Shown here piece by piece: positions 5,154 to 5,344 of a stretch of 5,344 nt of DNA. The translations under genes were made by a program, and so were the position numbers. Source of the stretch: an uncultured Panacagrimonas sp. (GTDB taxonomy: Bacteria > Pseudomonadota > Gammaproteobacteria > Nevskiales > Nevskiaceae); assembly GCA_946481265.1 (NCBI GenBank), contig CAMLNE010000291.1, positions 1 to 5,344 of the forward strand, written 5' to 3'. A model generated the notes under the pieces. It saw nothing but the letters and a program-made list of their open reading frames with translations. It made no database searches and had not been told where the DNA came from. Position 1 is the first letter of the stretch. Each line of letters starts with the position of its first letter.

Positions 5154-5344
5154 ATGAACAAGGGACTGCCTGCATTCGAGCGCCGTTCCTCCATCAAAAC
5201 CTGGGCGTTTTCGATCGCCAGCCGGGTTGCGGCCGACCACCTTCGCGAGCCGGCACATCGCGCGCAGGTAATCGACCTCGACGAGGCCGAGGCGGTGGCC
5301 GACCCGGCTCTGGGCATCGACGAACGCTTGGTGATCGGAGAGAT
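5154..5344 (+). CDS. ECF-like sigma-70 family factor, partial (runs off window; 5' end disrupted)
   Basis: From the ATG at 5154 the frame is open to the window end (63 full codons): MNKGLPAFERRSSIKTWAFS, then IASRVAADHLREPAHRAQ and an acidic linker VIDLDEAEAVADPALGIDERLVIGE. The FERRSSIKTWAFSIASRVAADHLR block is typical of sigma region 2.3-2.4 (promoter melting and -10 recognition), with the linker leading to region 4 beyond the window. The same frame extends upstream to codons reading QETLIR (5136-5153), the usual end of region 2.2, so the ATG at 5154 is an internal methionine of the ancestral protein. The true start probably lay at 5071 in another frame. As it stands the product lacks region 2.1 and most of 2.2, which contact core polymerase, so it is probably non-functional unless the lesion is a sequencing error. 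It probably formed one operon with the CMD gene. Confidence 0.72.
   Translation, partial: MNKGLPAFERRSSIKTWAFSIASRVAADHLREPAHRAQVIDLDEAEAVADPALGIDERLVIGE

Overview
The window is a G+C-rich (about two thirds by eye), densely packed, all-plus-strand stretch of a bacterial chromosome or large plasmid. It carries most of an arsenic-resistance operon followed by a small redox/sigma-factor module. The high GC, GTG starts, 4-base gene overlaps and the look of the proteins (an Acr3 beginning MSVFERYLSLW, a Grx-type ArsC close to plasmid R773 ArsC, an ArsH beginning with a DLPN-D motif) suggest a proteobacterium, perhaps a gammaproteobacterium of the Xanthomonadales kind. That taxonomic call is inference. 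No arsR is visible; the operon promoter and regulator probably lie upstream of position 1.

Layout. 18-1061: Acr3 arsenite efflux permease. 1058-1912: a fusion of a low-molecular-weight-phosphatase (thioredoxin-type) ArsC domain to a C-terminal VOC/glyoxalase domain related to the ArsI/CadI group, overlapping acr3 by 4 bases. 1924-2295: a glutaredoxin-type ArsC whose normal C-terminus continues in another frame to 2345, so it is frameshifted. 2335-3057: ArsH flavoprotein. 3137-3403: small three-helix membrane protein of the CBU_0592 type, overlapping the next gene by 4 bases. 3400-4449: ArsO-type FAD/NAD(P)H monooxygenase. 4450-4657: non-coding gap with a candidate ECF-type promoter. 4658-5056: carboxymuconolactone-decarboxylase/AhpD-like protein with a CxxC site and a C-terminal CC. 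5071-5344: an ECF-like RNA polymerase sigma factor that appears broken near its start and runs off the window.

How the genes fit together. Acr3 exports arsenite. The two ArsC-type proteins would feed it by reducing arsenate. ArsH (FMN) and ArsO (FAD) are redox enzymes typical of ars islands; ArsH is linked to trivalent organoarsenical oxidation in the literature. Both ArsC copies carry oddities. The fusion lacks the last redox cysteine expected of thioredoxin-type ArsC and has altered P-loop residues, and its VOC domain keeps the metal triad but lacks the vicinal cysteines of ArsI. The Grx-type copy is frameshifted after all its catalytic residues. The downstream CMD/sigma pair looks like a separate redox-response unit, with its own gap and possible promoter, whose sigma gene may be degenerating.
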